A DNA stretch of 6,424 bases from the NCBI GenBank assembly GCA_018064545.1, contig JAGHUY010000247.1, positions 1-6,424 of the forward strand, written 5' to 3'. How positions within the stretch are numbered: the first letter of the stretch is position 1; every line of letters begins with the position of its first letter. The notes beneath the pieces were generated by a model, which was not told the origin of the DNA, did no database searches, and worked only from the letters and a program-made list of their open reading frames with translations. Shown here in pieces: positions 4,853 through 6,424 of this stretch. The stretch comes from Candidatus Apopatosoma intestinale (GTDB lineage Bacteria > Bacillota > Clostridia > Oscillospirales > CAG-272). A program made the position numbers and the translations under genes.

Positions 4853-6424
4853 CTGCGAGCAAAAAGACATTAACGGAATTATTTGATAAATATGTTCCCA
4901 TGGCCGAAAACAGAGCCATTCTGGATGCCGGCCGTGTTCTTTCCATGCGCGTCAATAAGGAAGAGCGGGCGTTGGAGGTTGATGCCTCGTTTGATCGGAT
5001 CATCGATAAAAAGGCTCTGTATGCGCTGGAAGATGCCTTGAAAGAAACGTATCAGCTTTCTTTTATGAAAATTTGTCCGAAGTATCCGCCGGAATGGTTT
5101 TCCGTCGAATACTTTCCGCAGATTTTGACCGAGGCGCGTCATACTCATGCGATTGTCCACGGTTTTCTTCAAAAATATGACTGTGAGTTCAATAAAGAAG
5201 AACAGACGATCATCATTGACATTCGATTTGATGACAACGGAGTCAGTTTTACAAAAGATAACCGCGCGGAAGAAAAAATTGCCGCGATCATTGAGAGAGA
5301 ATTCGGACTCCGGTATCGCATCACGATCCGTTCCGGCGCCAATCTTTACGATGATTCTCTGATCGAAACCCCGGCCCGCTATTACGCGCAGACCAAGGCG
5401 GCCGATCCGGAAGAAAAAGAAGAAGAACATTTTGAGAAAAAAGCAACGCTTTCTTCATCCTCTCTTTGTCATTTTACGGATGAAAACGGCGTTTTGCACG
5501 TCGGAAACATTCTCTTGAAAACGGATGAGCCGGAGAGCATTCTTGGCGACCCGTTTCCCATTGAACCGAAACCGCTCCGCGACGTCAAAGAGAGCAGTGC
5601 CAATATCACCGTCGTCGGCAAAGCGTACAGTTGTGAGATCAAGCCGCTTCGCGGAAAGGGAAACTCCGTCATTTTTTATCTGACGGATGACGATGCATCT
5701 CTGACGGTCAAGACCATCGTGGACGCCAAGCAACTCCCCGCCTATCAGACGATCGAATCGGCCTTGAAAGACGCGGAAAAGAAAGGCTATGAGGTCGCTT
5801 ATGCCGTGACCGGGCGGTATCAGTACGATGATTTTGCGTCGGAATATGTTTTGAACCCGACGGCCATTCAAAAGATCAAGTTGGAAGAACGGATGGACAA
5901 CGCACCTGAAAAACGGGTGGAACTCCATTTGCATACGTTGATGTCCACGATGGACGCGACCATCAATCCGGCGGAGATCGTGGCTCTCGCCAAAAAATGG
6001 GGGCATAAAGCCGTTGCCATCACCGACCACGGCAACGTGCAGGGATTTCAGGACGCCATGCTTGCGTCCGAAAAACTCGGCATGAAAGTGCTGTACGGAA
6101 TGGAGGCCTACTTTGTCGACGATACGGCCAAAGCCATTTACGGAGATGAAGAGATCACGTTTGACGATGAATTTGTCGTTTTCGACGTCGAGACGACAGG
6201 GCTTTCGGCGCTTACCTGCAAATTGACCGAAATCGGCGCCGTCCGTGTCTGTAAAGGAAAAGTCCTTGAAGTTTTCAATACCTTTGTCAATCCGGAAATC
6301 CATATTTCCGAACAGATCACGGAACTGACCGGCATTACAGACGAGATGGTGGCGGACGCCCCGAAAACGGGGGAAGCCGTCCGACTGTTTTTGGATTTTA
6401 TCGGGGATCGGACGCTTGTCGCGC
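4849..6424 (+). CDS. polC: DNA polymerase III alpha subunit, Gram-positive PolC type, 3' partial
   Basis: This is the replicative DNA polymerase of low-GC Gram-positives, with its own 3'-5' proofreading exonuclease. The frame is open to the window end: 525 residues of the usual 1400-1450 are visible. The N-terminal domain runs to about 180 and includes KICPKYPPEWF near 80-90. A highly charged linker rich in Glu and Lys is at 186-198. An OB-fold region spans about 245-330, and the first part of the PHP domain starts near 357, with HLHT (H360, H362), AITDHGN (D393, H394) and YGMEAY (E419). The PHP domain is then interrupted at about 440 by the DnaQ-like exonuclease, whose first motif FDVETTGLS gives D446 and E448. 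The window ends right before the expected HNxxFD exonuclease motif. The polymerase palm, fingers and second PHP part lie beyond. The insertion of the exonuclease into PHP separates PolC from DnaE. The start is supported by a Shine-Dalgarno 8 bases upstream. Confidence 0.97.
   Translation, partial: MTASKKTLTELFDKYVPMAENRAILDAGRVLSMRVNKEERALEVDASFDRIIDKKALYALEDALKETYQLSFMKICPKYPPEWFSVEYFPQILTEARHTHAIVHGFLQKYDCEFNKEEQTIIIDIRFDDNGVSFTKDNRAEEKIAAIIEREFGLRYRITIRSGANLYDDSLIETPARYYAQTKAADPEEKEEEHFEKKATLSSSSLCHFTDENGVLHVGNILLKTDEPESILGDPFPIEPKPLRDVKESSANITVVGKAYSCEIKPLRGKGNSVIFYLTDDDASLTVKTIVDAKQLPAYQTIESALKDAEKKGYEVAYAVTGRYQYDDFASEYVLNPTAIQKIKLEERMDNAPEKRVELHLHTLMSTMDATINPAEIVALAKKWGHKAVAITDHGNVQGFQDAMLASEKLGMKVLYGMEAYFVDDTAKAIYGDEEITFDDEFVVFDVETTGLSALTCKLTEIGAVRVCKGKVLEVFNTFVNPEIHISEQITELTGITDEMVADAPKTGEAVRLFLDFIGDRTLVA

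Noticed and set aside
3570..5003. 477-codon open frame on the minus strand across the end of rseP, all of ispG and the start of polC
   Set aside because: Over ispG it is codon-aligned with the sense gene, so its openness follows from codon choice. The translation shows no recognisable domain and crosses three well-supported genes.
5437..5443. AAAAAAG as a programmed frameshift site in polC
   Set aside because: The heptamer is out of register for the standard X-XXY-YYZ slip (sense codons are AAA AAA GCA), and conserved PolC sequence continues in the original frame.
5455..6303. 282-codon minus-strand frame opposite polC
   Set aside because: It is the codon-aligned complement of clear PolC domains and has no independent support.

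Overview
The window is a dense, one-strand gene cluster with six protein genes, all on the + strand and all recognisable: uppS (5' end cut off), cdsA, dxr, rseP, ispG and polC (3' end cut off). The largest non-coding gap is 20 bases. No tRNA, rRNA, CRISPR array, insertion sequence or terminator was seen, and no stretch over 300 bases lacks a gene. Base composition looks even, near half G+C by eye, with no patch that looks foreign.

The organism is very probably a Firmicute (Bacillota). PolC, with its PHP domain interrupted by a DnaQ-like exonuclease, is typical of low-GC Gram-positives and a few other groups. The order uppS-cdsA-dxr-rseP-ispG-polC, with ispG rather than proS between rseP and polC, is the arrangement I associate with Clostridia rather than Bacilli. 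I cannot name a genus.

Layout: 1-675 undecaprenyl diphosphate synthase; 678-1544 CDP-diglyceride synthase; 1546-2694 DXP reductoisomerase; 2715-3746 site-2-type intramembrane metalloprotease; 3759-4844 HMBPP synthase; 4849-6424 first 525 residues of PolC, ending just before the second exonuclease motif. Gaps are 2, 1, 20, 12 and 4 bases. Four of the five junctions have a clear Shine-Dalgarno sequence; the cdsA-dxr junction does not and probably depends on translational coupling.

How the genes fit together: Dxr and IspG are steps of the MEP route to isoprenoid precursors. UppS uses those precursors to build the C55 lipid carrier for cell-wall synthesis. CdsA makes CDP-diacylglycerol for phospholipids. 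RseP is a membrane protease of envelope-stress and signal-peptide turnover pathways. PolC is the replicative polymerase. The cluster therefore joins envelope growth to chromosome replication. It is ordinary core-genome content, and I see no undescribed system here. The points worth a second look are small: two substitutions in conserved ligand pockets (UppS and Dxr), a three-codon reading frame that links ispG to polC through two ATGA overlaps, an inverted repeat over the rseP ribosome-binding site, and a TATAAT hexamer just ahead of dxr.
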